Source: Cotesia glomerata | Taxonomy: Eukaryota > Arthropoda > Insecta > Hymenoptera > Braconidae | Length of the DNA stretch: 64,000 nucleotides | Reading direction: 5' to 3' | Assembly: GCF_020080835.1 (NCBI RefSeq) | Contig: NC_058160.1 | Span: forward strand, 4,150,515-4,214,514 | In this document: one piece after another, positions 25,983-37,700 of the stretch | Position numbering within the stretch: the first letter of the stretch is position 1 | Layout: the number at the start of each line of letters is the position of its first letter | Notes under the pieces: generated by a model | The model's database searches: none | What the model saw: only the letters and a program-made list of their open reading frames with translations | Told to the model about the DNA's origin: nothing | Program-made: the position numbers and the translations under genes

Positions 25983-27916
25983 ATGTGGAAACCAAAAAAT
26001 TTTCTTCAAGCATTGTTTCCTATTTGTATTTTAAATTTTTTATTTTGTCATGGAGCTGTAGAATTTTTGAATATTGATAAATCAAAAACTAAATACTTTT
26101 TTTTATACACCGTAATTACACTTGTAATTCATCTGAGTAGCTACACCTATGTATTGTTTCATTACTTTGACCTTTATTGGGTATCTGGTTACCTACTATC
26201 GTATTTTATAAATATAAATATAACATTTTTTGTGATGATTATCAATATCGTCGCCGGGTGGGCCTTCAAAACTGTGAGTGTTACAAAAAAATTAAATTAA
26301 TAAATATTAATAATTAAATCTTTGATTTTTTTGTCGACAGAAAAGTGCAATGATTAACACAAGATTAATAAAAGCTGATTTAATGCTTCATAACTTAGGA
26401 ATACCAGTGAATTTTAAAAAAGAATTTTTTTTTAGCATTAAAATCGCCGTTTTTTGGATTGTCTATCTATTTTTTATTAATATAAGTATGGTATCAATTT
26501 ACCAAAATCACAATTTATTATTAAGAACTTATTTGGTAATTGTTATTCAACATGCAGATTACGTTAATTTAATTATTGATCTGTCATTTTATCAGTTAAT
26601 AAATCATATGAAAGTACGGTTTAAAAATATTAATAAAATATTGATCGATATTTTACAATTGCAAAGTAATAATTCAACGCATAAAGAAGAAACTGATTAC
26701 AAATGGGCTATTTCAAGAAAAATTAGCTTTGAAAAAGATTTTACAGAAATTATTCGTAAACTCAAGTAAGACTTAAATAGTAAATAAATTACACGGAAAA
26801 AAGAAAACAGGAATAATTACAGTATAAAATGTAAAATCGGTCCCGTCGTAATCAAAACTAGAAAAATTACAGTTCGAAATAATATTTTTCTAAATTCAAT
26901 TTTCAGAGCTTCCAATGTAAATATTACATTCTACAATTTAATTCTTATAAAATCTGTAATAATTACAATCTGAAACTGTAATTTTTCCAGTTTTCATCAC
27001 GAAGCGCCCCACGTTGCACTATATACTGTAATCTTTTGAGTTTTCTTTTTTCCGTGTAATTATTTTTATTAATTATTAATTATTTTTATTTTCAGAAATA
27101 TTCATTTGGAATTGGAAATATTGTGCCGTGAGCTTATGAAAGTTTACGGTATCCCAACAGTCTTCACCATGGTTAGAGCATTTACAAATACAACTTCTTT
27201 TTTTTTTCTCATATTCATAATTTTAAAAGATGAGAAAATGATTTTATCTGATAAAATACTTTTTTTATCAAACTTTACAATTTGGTTGACAGTTTTCATA
27301 TTGAAAGTTATTTTTATCAATTATATTTGCGCTGGAACAGTTAACGAGGTACTGTTTTATATTAAAAAGTAAGATTCCTCAATAATTATGATAAACTAAG
27401 AATTTTTGTTAATAAAGTGGCAAGAAACTGGCGTAACAATTCATAAACTGGAGTGTAATTCCAAAGACTCTAATTATCAGAGAGAAATTCAAAAATTTTC
27501 AATTCAAATGCTGCAAAATCCCCTGAAATTTTCTCCTTGTGGATTTTTCGACCTTGGATATTACTTTTTAAGAGATGTAAGTTTAATTTTTCATTATATT
27601 TATTTCAAAATTATTTATGGCATCAAAGTTAGCAGTCACTTAACAATTTTTTAATTTTATTTATCGAAAAAATTTGCTCCAAAAAATTATTTTTGAAAAA
27701 TTGCATTTTTTTATTTTTTAAATTTTCTACATGTCAATTATTTTTTACCATAGTTTATTGGCTATAAATTTTTTAAAATTATTAAGTATACGCTAAATAA
27801 ATTTTCATAAATTATTAAAAATTTTTCTAACTTTATAGTTTTTTGGATCAGTGAGCTCACAAATTTTTCTATTGATCCAAACTTATCCAATCCACAGTTC
27901 TGCAGCAAAGCAATAA
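25983..27916 (+). CDS. Gustatory receptor Gr2 (MWKP clade)
   Basis: Exons 25983-26273, 26341-26765, 27096-27348, 27418-27576 and 27839-27916 give 401 aa. It starts MWKPKNFLQALFPICILNFL; an in-frame ATG upstream is less likely because every clade member begins MWKP/MWRR. Exon 2 has the clade pattern KADLMLHNLGIPVNFKKEF and the HADYVNLIIDLSFYQ segment. Exon 3 opens KNIHLELEILCRELMKVYGI. Exon 4 carries QNPLKFSPCGFFDLGYYF. TM7 in exon 5 is FFGSVSSQIFLLIQTY, lacking the TY pair but keeping the Gln. Intron 2 contains an ACACGGAAAAAA-type MITE and intron 4 an AT-rich MITE. Ligand unknown. Confidence 0.9.
26791..27058. mobile_element. ACACGGAAAAAA-TIR MITE, in Gr2 intron 2
   Basis: The ends are inverted: ACACGGAAAAAAGAAAAC and TTTTCTTTTTTCCGTGT. 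Inside are alternating AAAATTACAGT / ACTGTAATTTTT words. An inverted copy of the same roughly 270-bp element, with matching internal sequence (GGGACCGATTTTACATTTTA), lies at 63256-63532. It has no coding capacity. Confidence 0.75.
27617..27810. repeat. Short AT-rich MITE copy in Gr2 intron 4
   Basis: It runs from GGCATCAAAGTTAGCAGTCAC to ACGCTAAATAAATTTTCATA. It matches the family also seen at 815-1030 and 18835-19030, and it expands the intron before the TM7 exon. Confidence 0.5.
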
Positions 27917-28163
27917 TTTTCATCAATATTACACTTAATTAATTTGAAATGTCATACTTTTAAATAATTAATACTATTAATGTGTGTATCATGTAGTAAT
28001 TATCTACAAAGATTAAGTGTTGATAGATAGTAAGTTGCATAAAATGTTAAGCGTTGATTATAATTACGATAAATGACAATTAATTAATCCACCTTCGTAC
28101 GACGTAGAGTTAATTACACATTAACTCGTTCTTTCAAGAGAAAGATTTCATGTTGTATTAATA

Positions 28164-31100
28164 ATGTGGAAGCCAACGAATTTGATAGAAGCAATGCTGC
28201 CGATTTTTATTCTCAGTTTGACAATTTGTCACGGAGTGATCCAATATCCTCGTGTTAGTAAATCTAGAGTTTATTACTCTTTTCTGTACTCAATAATTTC
28301 AACGATAGTCTTCATCGTGTGTTTTATTATTGTGCATGTAAATTACTTAAAAGAATCTTGGACAAATGAACAGTCTTTTTTGTATTTAATCAACAGCACT
28401 GCAATGAATTTTGTTATGTTCATCAATATTATCGTCAGCTGGGTCTACAAAAATGTTTGTAATTATATAACTATACATGTTATTAATTTATATACAAATT
28501 TTCTAGATAGCTAATTTATTTTTTTTGTTCTAAATAGAAAATTTTAATGATCAATTCAAGAATCATAACAGCTGAACAGAATCTCAAGGAACTGGGACTT
28601 AAAATTGATGTTCACGGAAAATATATTTCCGCAATTAAAATCGCCGCTTTTTGGGTGACTTATGTATTGTTTGTTGATTTGACAAAAGTGAACCAATCCT
28701 CATATTTAACTAATTTTACTACACAATTAATGATTACATTTGTGATTCATCATGGGTACCACGTGAATTTTTTGATTGATTTAACTTTCGTTTTGTTTAT
28801 ACAGCACATGAAAATGCGATTCAGAAGTATAAATGAACTTCTGCTAGATATTTTAAGACTAGAAGACAATAATTTGGCCCATCAAATTGAAACTGATTAC
28901 AAATGGGCTGTTTCAAGAGGAGTCAGTTTCGAAAAAGATTATATGATAATTCTTCAAAACATCAAGTAAATTCTCTATTTTATTATAGGAATATAAATAA
29001 GACATGTCTATTCATACGTAAAAAAGTTCTGATAAATCCACACTGCGTGAATATAAGGGCCTTAAATCCACGCAGCGTGGATTTATCAGGAATTTTTTAC
29101 ATGTGAATAAACACTTATACCCAGAAAAAAAAATGAACTTGAATCAAATAAATTATTTTGAAGAACTTCATCTTCTTGATTTAAGTAGAAAAATTCTTAA
29201 ACTACGAAATTTTTCTTAGTTTAAGTATACGGAAAAAAGTAAACTAATATTCACTCGGATTCCGGTTAATTTTTATAGTTTCAAACAGTAAAGCGGACAT
29301 CAGGGTGGCAAAAATATAAATATTACAGAACTTAATGTAGAAAGTATAAAAGCCACAATTTATAATTTAATATCTAAAATAAGTGATTAGTAGCTGTCAC
29401 TATAGTAAATAACGACTCTTTCATCTTAAAAAATTACAGTTTCAAACAGTAAAAATTGCCATTTCAGTATACATATAGTCCATATTATGAAGAGAAGGGG
29501 AACTCAGATGAAAGAGAAGGGGGTCTCACTCCGGGAGAATTTAACATTTGAAACAGTAAAAATTATAGTTTTAAAATATACATTTTACCAGTCCAAGCAA
29601 GTCAATAATTACAGTTTGATTTTTAGCGTTGCGTTTAAAATTTACCATTTTACTTTGTAAATATTGACGTTGCTTGTATTAGAAATTTACCAACTTTATT
29701 TTATACTTTTTACATATCATAAGATCATTTTTTAGGTACGAAATGATAAATATCAAAGTCTGAGTTCTTAATTATTATACTTTAACATTTTAGACATTTA
29801 CATAGCGAATATTACTGTTTGAAATAGTATTTTCTTCCATATAAAGAGTAAATTGTAACGTTTAAATGGTAAATATTATAAAGTGAATAGTAAAATCACG
29901 ATTTTACTGTTTGAAATGGTAATTTTTAGCAGTTGATCATTACTTATTATAAATCGACTGTTATTTATTACAGTTTACTTTTTTCCGTGTAAATTTAGTT
30001 GATTCAAGACAATGAAACTCTTCAAAAATATTTTTTTGTTTCAAGAATTTTTCTTTTGATTCAAGTTATTTTTTTTTTCAGTTATTGAGACTTGCAATTT
30101 TATTTTAATTAAAAAAAAACAAATCATCTCTGATAAATTAATAAATAAAATTTTTGAATTACACTGAGAAAAAAAAAATAGATAGATTTATTTTTACTTG
30201 TATCACTGTTACAATCTGTGTTTTACAAGGAATTTTCTTATACAAAGTTGTTTTCTCCATATCCTACTATATAATAAAAAAGTACTAGCTACTATTTATT
30301 GCACTCTCTGCATTTAGAATTTTTTCATTGAGAAAAAAAAAATATTTTTATTTATAAAATTTTCTTGATACAAGAATTTATGTTCTTGAAAATTTTCAAG
30401 AATATATATTCTTAGCTCAAGAAATTGTTAAATTGATTGAAATAATTTTTACTTAATTTAAATGAAGCTATTCTTTTGTTTATCTATTTTATCCAAAGAT
30501 AAATATTGATGTTCTTCCCTTCAGAAATTAATAATTAATAATAATAGAATATTTGATCGTCAGCGAGTTTCTTGAGCCAAGAAATTGTTAATTGAGCAAA
30601 AGTATTTTTTTTCTCAGTGTATAAATTTTAAGATAATTGGTTTTTTGAAAACATTTAATTTTTTTAATTAGAATAAAATTGCAAGTGTCAAACAACTAGG
30701 CCGGTGTCAATAACTGGGTCTTTTATCTTAAATAATAAATATTTAATAAATTTATTTGAATTTTATTCTTCATTAGGCACATTCATCTGCAATTAGGAAT
30801 AATGTGTCGTGATTTGACGAAAATTTATGGGATTCCCATAATTCTTACCTTGATAACTGCATTCGCAAACATAACTTCGATGTTGGTGTTTTCTTACACT
30901 ACATTAATGATCAAACAAGAAACATTAACTGAGAAAATACCTTTATTAATAACTTTAATACCTTGGACTGCATTATTTGGTTTTAAATTCTTTTTGATCA
31001 ATTATGATTGTGCTGAAACTGTTTGTGAGGTAATTAATTAATTATCATCATTATTATTTTATACAAAATATATAGTTTTAAAATGATATATTTCAGTGGA

Positions 31101-31381
31101 AAAAAACTGGTGAAATTATCCACCTAATAGAACTTCAAGCTCAAGACATGAAATTGCGAAAAGAAATTCAACTATTTTCAATTCAAATAATGCAAAATCC
31201 ACTAAAATTTTCTCCATGTGGATTATTGGACCTCGGTTATTATTTTATGAGAGAAGTGAGTATTTGTTATCAATTTATAGCACAAAATTATTGAAATAAA
31301 ATTTATTTATAGTTCGCTGCATCTGTAACAGGACAAGTTATTTTATCGATTCAAACTCATCGATATCCGGTTAAGCGATGA
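28164..31381 (+). CDS. Gustatory receptor Gr3 (MWKP clade)
   Basis: Exons 28164-28454, 28538-28965, 30777-31029, 31097-31255 and 31313-31381 give 399 aa. Exon 1 starts MWKPTNLIEAMLPIFILSL and ends at a GTTTGT donor, weaker than its paralogues' GTAAGT. Exon 2 has the HHGYHVNFLIDLTFVLF segment. Exon 3 opens KHIHLQLGIMCRDLTKIYGI. Exon 4 has QNPLKFSPCGLLDLGYYF. TM7 is FAASVTGQVILSIQTH, without the TY pair. Intron 2 is 1.8 kb and carries three repeats: a hairpin at 29010, a TIR element at 29228 and another at 30161. A second TM7-like exon follows at 31813, in a compatible phase with the exon 4 donor. Confidence 0.9.
29010..29110. repeat. Short near-perfect hairpin in Gr3 intron 2
   Basis: The left arm 29016-29050 (GTTCTGATAAATCCACACTG inside) pairs with the right arm 29069-29105 (CGTGGATTTATCAGGAATTT) around an 18-nt loop. 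About 35 bp of stem with few mismatches. It could be a MITE remnant or a transcribed hairpin. Confidence 0.55.
29228..29990. mobile_element. ACGGAAAAAAGTAAACT-TIR element in Gr3 intron 2
   Basis: The left end ACGGAAAAAAGTAAACT is matched by the inverted right end AGTTTACTTTTTTCCGTGT. A close relative, largely alignable inside (for example TTGACGTTGCTTGTATTAGA), lies at 37760-38774 in Gr5 intron 4. No transposase ORF is visible, so it is non-autonomous. Confidence 0.75.
30161..30620. mobile_element. CACTGAGAAAAA-TIR element in Gr3 intron 2
   Basis: The ends ACACTGAGAAAAAAAAAA and TTTTTTTTCTCAGTGT are inverted. Internal sequence is rich in TTCTTGA/TCAAGAA words. The same TIRs frame 50272-51748 in Gr9 intron 2. 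Non-coding. Confidence 0.6.
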
Positions 31382-31418
31382 AGAATATACGCATAAGTAA
31401 AAACTGTATATTTATTTT

Positions 31419-31510
31419 ATTTTTATTTATTTATTAAATTTTGATCCTAGAGCAAGTGCTCTCTAAGGACCATCATAATTAAGTACACAATGAGTACATA
31501 TTAAATTAAT
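31419..31510 (-). repeat. LINE-like 3' tail (inverted)
   Basis: On the minus strand it reads GATGGTCCTTAGAGAGCACT and then AGGATCAAAATTTAATAAAT plus an AATAAA-rich tail. This is the look of a truncated non-LTR retrotransposon 3' end. No coding part remains. Confidence 0.4.
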
Positions 31511-31812
31511 AATATTAATTAAAATTTAGATATGATATTAATTAATAAAATATAATAGATTGATTATTATTGATAACATAATAAGTAATATGATAATATA
31601 ATATTTATAATAATGATAAGGATATATGTAAATATATAAATCAATATTTAATATTTAATTATATTAATAACTTTATATTTATATAAAAATTGTGCGAAAA
31701 ATTTTATTTTCTTCTGTGAAACTGTTGAAGTAATTTTTTTATCTTGAAGAGATGCAAGTATTTATGAACAATTTAAATTTTTATTAATAAAAATATTCTA
31801 TATTTGTTGCAG

Positions 31813-31884
31813 TTTTTTCCTTCAGTGACAATTCGAGTTATTCTGTTGGTTAAAACTTATCGATTTCCCTCTGAATATTTATAA
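31813..31884 (+). pseudogene. Extra TM7 (exon 5) segment downstream of Gr3
   Basis: After a good acceptor (TTTGTTGCAG) an open 23-codon exon reads FFPSVTIRVILLVKTYRF and ends in TAA. It aligns with the exon 5 of Gr3 and Gr4 (FAASVTGQVILSIQTH, FAGTVTAQIILSIQTY). No exons 1-4 accompany it. It is either the last piece of a lost gene or an alternative terminal exon for Gr3. The conserved Gln of TM7 is replaced by Lys, which favours a relic. Confidence 0.5.
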
Positions 31885-32185
31885 ATATAAAGTTAACACA
31901 TATTATCGATCCTCGTTCACTTTATCAGCAATTTCTATCTTTAGCATGATTGTAATTAGTATTATCATATAATTAAATAAATAATTAATAGAAAAGACAT
32001 CGTATAACTTTGCACATCATTGTGTATTTATCTTCAACAATCGAGTGTTGATAGCCAATGACCTTTATATAAAAATGTGACCTAGAAAAATTCATTTTTT
32101 AATATGATAAATGATAACTGATAGCATTGCAAGGGTTGATATAAATTAATCGTCCAGTCACTTTCAACAACTATTTAAGTTTACA

Positions 32186-34642
32186 ATGTGGAAACCAGCG
32201 AATGTCATAGAGGCAATGTTGCCGATTTTTCTTGTAAATGCGATATTTTGTCACGGAATATTCCAATACCCTCACTTAGATAAATCTAAATTATATTATT
32301 CTTTAATATTTTCAATTACTACGACTATAGTCTTCTTCATGTTTTTCATGTATGTGTTTTTAAATTGGACGGATCGATTTTTATCGACTTCTCCCAAAGG
32401 TATTTATTATGTCAACACAGGTATAATGATTTTGGCTATGATTATTAATGTTATTGCCGGCTGGACTCACAAAGACGTAAGTAAATATTTTATTTTTTAA
32501 TATGTTATTTAAAATAATTTAATTGATAAATTTTTATTATTTTTAAATAGAAAAGTATGAAGATTAATTTGCGAGTAATTAAAGTCGATAAAACACTAAA
32601 AAAATTGGGAGTTCCAGTAAATGCGGAAAAAGAATTTTACATCATCATCATGATTGTCTTCATTTGGATAATTTTTTTATTATTTTTGGATATTTCTCAT
32701 ATCGTATCAACCGAAAAAAGTGATGATCTATCAGAGAAAACTATGCGCTCAATTATTCTTCAACATGGCCACCATGTAAACATTTTGATTAATGCTATTT
32801 TTTGTCTGTTTGTAAAGCATATGAAAATACGGTTCAAGAGTTTGAATAAAGTTTTGCTTGATATTTTTCAATTACAAGACAATGATTCAAAGCATAAGAA
32901 AAATACTGATTACAAGTGGGCTGTATCGAGAAGGATTAATTTCGAGAAAGATTTTATGAAAATTCTTCATGATGTTAAGTAAGTCTCAACATAATTTAAA
33001 TAATAAAAGCGCCATTCGGCTACACCCGACATAGATAAGTAGATTTATTGTTTGAATATTGAAAAAAACACATTATTAAAAGGCAATAATGTTCTAAAAT
33101 TTATTTTTTGCAAATAACGATATGAGATTGACTGCAACAAATATATATTTAAAGACATCTACCTAAAAAATAGGATTTGTAACAGATAAAAGTCATTTGA
33201 TGATAAAAACTAAAAATTAATTTATTCTTGATTTTTTTTTAGTTTTCCCAACTACGAAATAAATTGAAAAAAGTATCAAAAGTCGACGAATAGCTTAAAT
33301 TGAAGATTATCATGTGAACTTTAAATTAACAGTTGGTCTCTACGATTGCAGCTTTATATTTCTCTCCTAGACAAAGAAGAATTTTGAAAAAAAACGTCCT
33401 GCTACGTAATAGTGCAACAAGGATAGTACTGTTTCTTGCAGTGAGTGCGACGCGAGAAAAAGAAGAGATCGGCTGTTAAAATAAATTTCATAGATTTTAA
33501 CGTTAATTGAAATATTTTTTCAAATTTTTAAAATCGCGGAATTAATTAAAAAATCATCAAAACTAGACGAATAATAGCTTAAATTAAAAGTAATTAAATG
33601 AAGTTTGAGATAAATTTAATAGATTTCATCTATCTTTTACATCTGGAAAATTATTTCCATAAAATATACGAAATTCCAAATTTTTTAAAAATAAAAAAAA
33701 ATTTCGAACACTCACAACTCGTAAATTAACAGACCGATTTTGCTCATCTTCGAACTTGATCTTAGTATTGATCCACAGAATAAGCTCACAAAATTTCATA
33801 AAGATCGGATGAGAACTGTGGGCGCAATCCTGCTGACATGGCGCGTTATACATAAATACATACATAAATTTTTGAGCCAATACCATTTTTCGACATTACT
33901 CGATGAAAGGAAACATATTATGATAAAATTTTCTTAAAATTACGACATGAGACCGACTACAACAGATATATTTCTAAAGAAATCTACCTAATAATTATTT
34001 GCTTTATATTAATAAAAATTTATTTTTTTAGGCGCATTCACCTAGAATTAGGAATTCTGTGTCGTGAAATAACAAAAATTTATGGAATACCGATAGTTTT
34101 ATCGATGATTACAGCATTTATAAACATTTCTTCCTTAATTTTGATTACTTACATAATAATAATAATGAGTCCTCAAAATCCCAATTTCGACAAATCCGTT
34201 ATAGTATCTAGCTTACTTCTTTGGGTCATAGTTTTCAGTTTAAGAATATTTGTCATTAATTATAATTGCGCTGAATGCATACTCGAGGTAATTATTTGTC
34301 TATTTTTTAAATTATTTAACATGTTTCTAAATAATAATTTTATTTAAGTGGAAAAAAACCGGCGAAATAATTCACACATTAGAGTTCGACTCTAAAAACA
34401 AAGAATTTCAAGAAGAAATTAAACAATTTTCAATTCAAATACTCCAAAACCCGCTCAAGTTTTCTCCCTGCGGATTATTCGATCTCGGGTATTATTTTTT
34501 AAGAGACGTAAGTATTTTTATAAACACTAAAATATATGCAAAAGTCATTAATTATAAAAATATAATTTATTTTCAGTTTGCTGGGACTGTAACTGCGCAA
34601 ATTATCCTTTCTATTCAGACTTATCGATTTACGTCTAAGTGA
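32186..34642 (+). CDS. Gustatory receptor Gr4 (MWKP clade)
   Basis: Exons 32186-32476, 32551-32978, 34032-34287, 34349-34507 and 34577-34642 give 399 aa. It starts MWKPANVIEAMLPIFLVNAI. Exon 2 carries KVDKTLKKLGVPVNAEKEF and QHGHHVNILINAIFCLF. Exon 3 opens KRIHLELGILCREITKIYGI and is one codon longer than in its paralogues. Exon 4 has QNPLKFSPCGLFDLGYYF. TM7 is FAGTVTAQIILSIQTY. Intron 2 (1.05 kb) contains the repeat shared with UTP23 intron 2. The stop lies only 150 bp before the Gr5 start, so the Gr5 promoter must be compact. Confidence 0.9.
33009..33995. repeat. Dispersed repeat in Gr4 intron 2 (UTP23-intron family)
   Basis: It starts GCCATTCGGCTACACCCGACA and ends AAGAAATCTACCTAAT. It shares its ends and the internal TTTTGCTCATCTTCGAACT segment with the element at 2683-3630. 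Short ORFs on either strand here are incidental. Confidence 0.55.
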
Positions 34643-34792
34643 ATTACGGAAATATTTTATCGCTAATAATCGTTTCGCTAATGTATTAGGTTATAAATGT
34701 AATGAGTTAAGAGTACAATAAAATATTGTGCAATGATTAAAATCAAGCAGTCATATTTTGACCACTAGTGTGATCGGTGATGTTTTTATAAA

Positions 34793-37700
34793 ATGTTCGG
34801 AATAAATTACAAACCCGAAAACTTGACCAAGTCATTGCTGCCGATTTTGATAGTCAACTGGATTTTAGGTCATCAATTGATCCACTATCGTGTAGATAGT
34901 CTCAATTTTCTGCAAACATTCATTTATTTATCATTTATTTCGTTTATTTATGTGGTTGGCTTATATTTTTCGATTTCATACTTATACTTAGCTTCTTGGT
35001 TCCAAGACGTATACAAGTACTTGGGGGTAGTTGGTATGATGCTCATTATAATAAGTATCATCTTCATTCTCGGTTGGATTCTCAAAAAAGTGAGTTAATT
35101 CTTTAGTTTACATTTGAGGAGTTGAGTTTCAAAAGGGTATCTTTTCATTTTTGATTAATCGAGACAAACAACTGGTCATCTTCAATTATAAATATTTTTA
35201 TTGAACTTTTTTAATTTAGCTAGAAAGTGCTATCGGTTATGAAGCTACAATTCGATTTTCATTTAGAAATCTTTATAATTCTCGAAGTAATTAATATTTA
35301 AAAGTTAAAAAAACTGCTCTTTTAAAATACGAAAAGATACCCTTTTGAAAATCAGCTCCTCATTTATTAATTTTTATTGCTCAACTCATGATGCGAAGTA
35401 TCAGCGAGTGCTTTACGATCGAAAAATTTTTTTCGCCTCATTTCGGCAACTATTTTTATTATTATACACTTGTTAGTTCACGGAATCAAGATATTTTGCA
35501 TACTATCGTCAAAAAAATTTAATGAAGATTAATTCCATACTTTTCAAAAATTTATTAAGCGCAATAGAAACGAAAAAAACATCAAAATAGTTTAAAAAAT
35601 TTTCCTGTCCGTCATGTATGAAACCCTGAAAACACTGTAACTTGCGAAAAAATCCATTGATTGAGTCAAATTTTTTTTTGAAAAATTCTTTGAAAGAATT
35701 GTAGGTCTGTATATCTATATATATTGAGTACATTTATCCCACTAGAGGCACGTGCGCGCTATCATCCTATTTCAGCTGTTAGATATTTTTTTCACATATT
35801 TTACTTTGTAAAATACAGTACAAATTAAATAATGCTGTGAAGCGGGAAAGAATAGGAGTTACGGTAATTATTATGTGAAGCGTTTCACATTCACGTAATA
35901 GAATAATTGGTAGGAAAGAATTGAGAAAGGAATTAGGAAAGGATCTTCTTAATGTGAGTTTATAGAATATGCGAGAAAAAACTATTATATAGCTCGGACT
36001 GGGATTCGAACCCCGAACCTTCCGAAGACATGTCGGCTACTCTACCATTTGAGCTACCCAGTCTATACTAAATTTCCCTTTCAATTATTCTATATACATT
36101 AAGCCACACCGTCCATCTTATGAGTCGTGCACTTTTGGATTTTCCAAATTTTTTTTAAATTTTGTTTTCTTTTATTACAGAAAGCACGAATTGTTGATAT
36201 GAAAAACCGAAGACTTGACAAGCGACTTGAGGAACTAGGTATTAAAATTGACACTCAGGAAGCTTTCAATTTTTGTCTGATCGTAACAATTGCGTGGGTT
36301 ACAAACTTATTGATAATTAATGTGACGACTTCTTTATGGCTTTTTGGTACGGAAGATGCTTTTAAGAAGATTACTGCGATTAATATCACACATCTTCCAT
36401 TGTATATTAGTTATTTATTCAATTTGACTTTCGGGTTGTCTATACGACACATGGCGCTCAGATTTCGAGTGGTCAATCAAGCGATTGCCAAATTTGAAAT
36501 TCAAGACAATAAATTGGCGATTGTAAACGACTTTTTTTACGACAAAAGACGAATAAGTAACAATCGTGCTAATTCTTTTCAAGATACTTCGAGTTATTTG
36601 AATCATCTTCTTCAAATTTTCCGGTAAATTGTCAAAAATATCAATTTTAACTATTAATTTTTTCAGGACTGTCTGAAATTAAATAAATATATTATTTTTC
36701 AGAGAAGTTCATTTAGAATTGACTAAATTATGCGGTAAAACTACACAAATATTTGGGTTTCAAATCGTCTTAACAATGCTTTTATTATCAGCATTAGTTA
36801 CTATCACTTTTTACAGTATATACTTAACAATGCAAGATGCTGAAACTAGTGGTGACGGATTAAAAATACTAATTTACATTATTTCTATCATAAGCCATTG
36901 TTTGAACTTTCTTTTCGTCAATCATTTTTGTTCTGAAACAATCGGCGAGGTAGTATCTTCTTTGTTTTGATTGAACTAACTTTTTTATTATGATTAAAAT
37001 TTCACTTTTTTATATTACAAGTGGAAGCGGACTGGCCAAATAATACACAAATTAGAAGTACAATCTGAAAATATTGAATTATGCCGGACTATCCAACAAT
37101 TTTCACTGCAAATGACTCAGAATCCTTTAATTATTTCACCATGTGGGCTTATAGAACTCGGTTATTCTTTTGTTCTAAGTGTAAGTATGTTATTTAAAAA
37201 AAAATTTTTAAATAACGTAGTGGTCATACTGGGTCTAGTTGACCCCATACACGGAAAAAATTGTTGCTACTTGCGTTCTTTTCAATATTTTCACTCAAGC
37301 CGTACATGAGAGTAATTCTTAACACTTCCGTTGAAGAACTCAATCGTTTATTAATTTTTTTTTAATTGTTTAATTATAAAAAAAAATGCAAGAAAGTAAA
37401 ATTTCGAAAAATTTGTCTTTTTTTACTAAAAACTTCATTTTTTAAGATAAATGAAATTGACCTCCGGGGTTCTACTACGGATCTTGCATACTTTGACAAA
37501 AAAGTGGTGTCATGTCGAGCTTTTCAAAAGTATATTGATTTGTGCAATTGAAATCGTTTCCATGAATCTCAAAAAATCTTCAATAATAGCCTAGATCAGG
37601 CTTAAGATCTACTAGACTATTAAGTAACACGAAAACATCAAAAAACTATGTCTATCATGGACCTAAAAACAGAATATCGAACCTAGTCAATAAATATAGC

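Noticed and set aside
33626..33937. Overlapping ORFs on both strands in Gr4 intron 2
   Set aside because: They fall in a dispersed repeat also found in the UTP23 intron and show no coding constraint.
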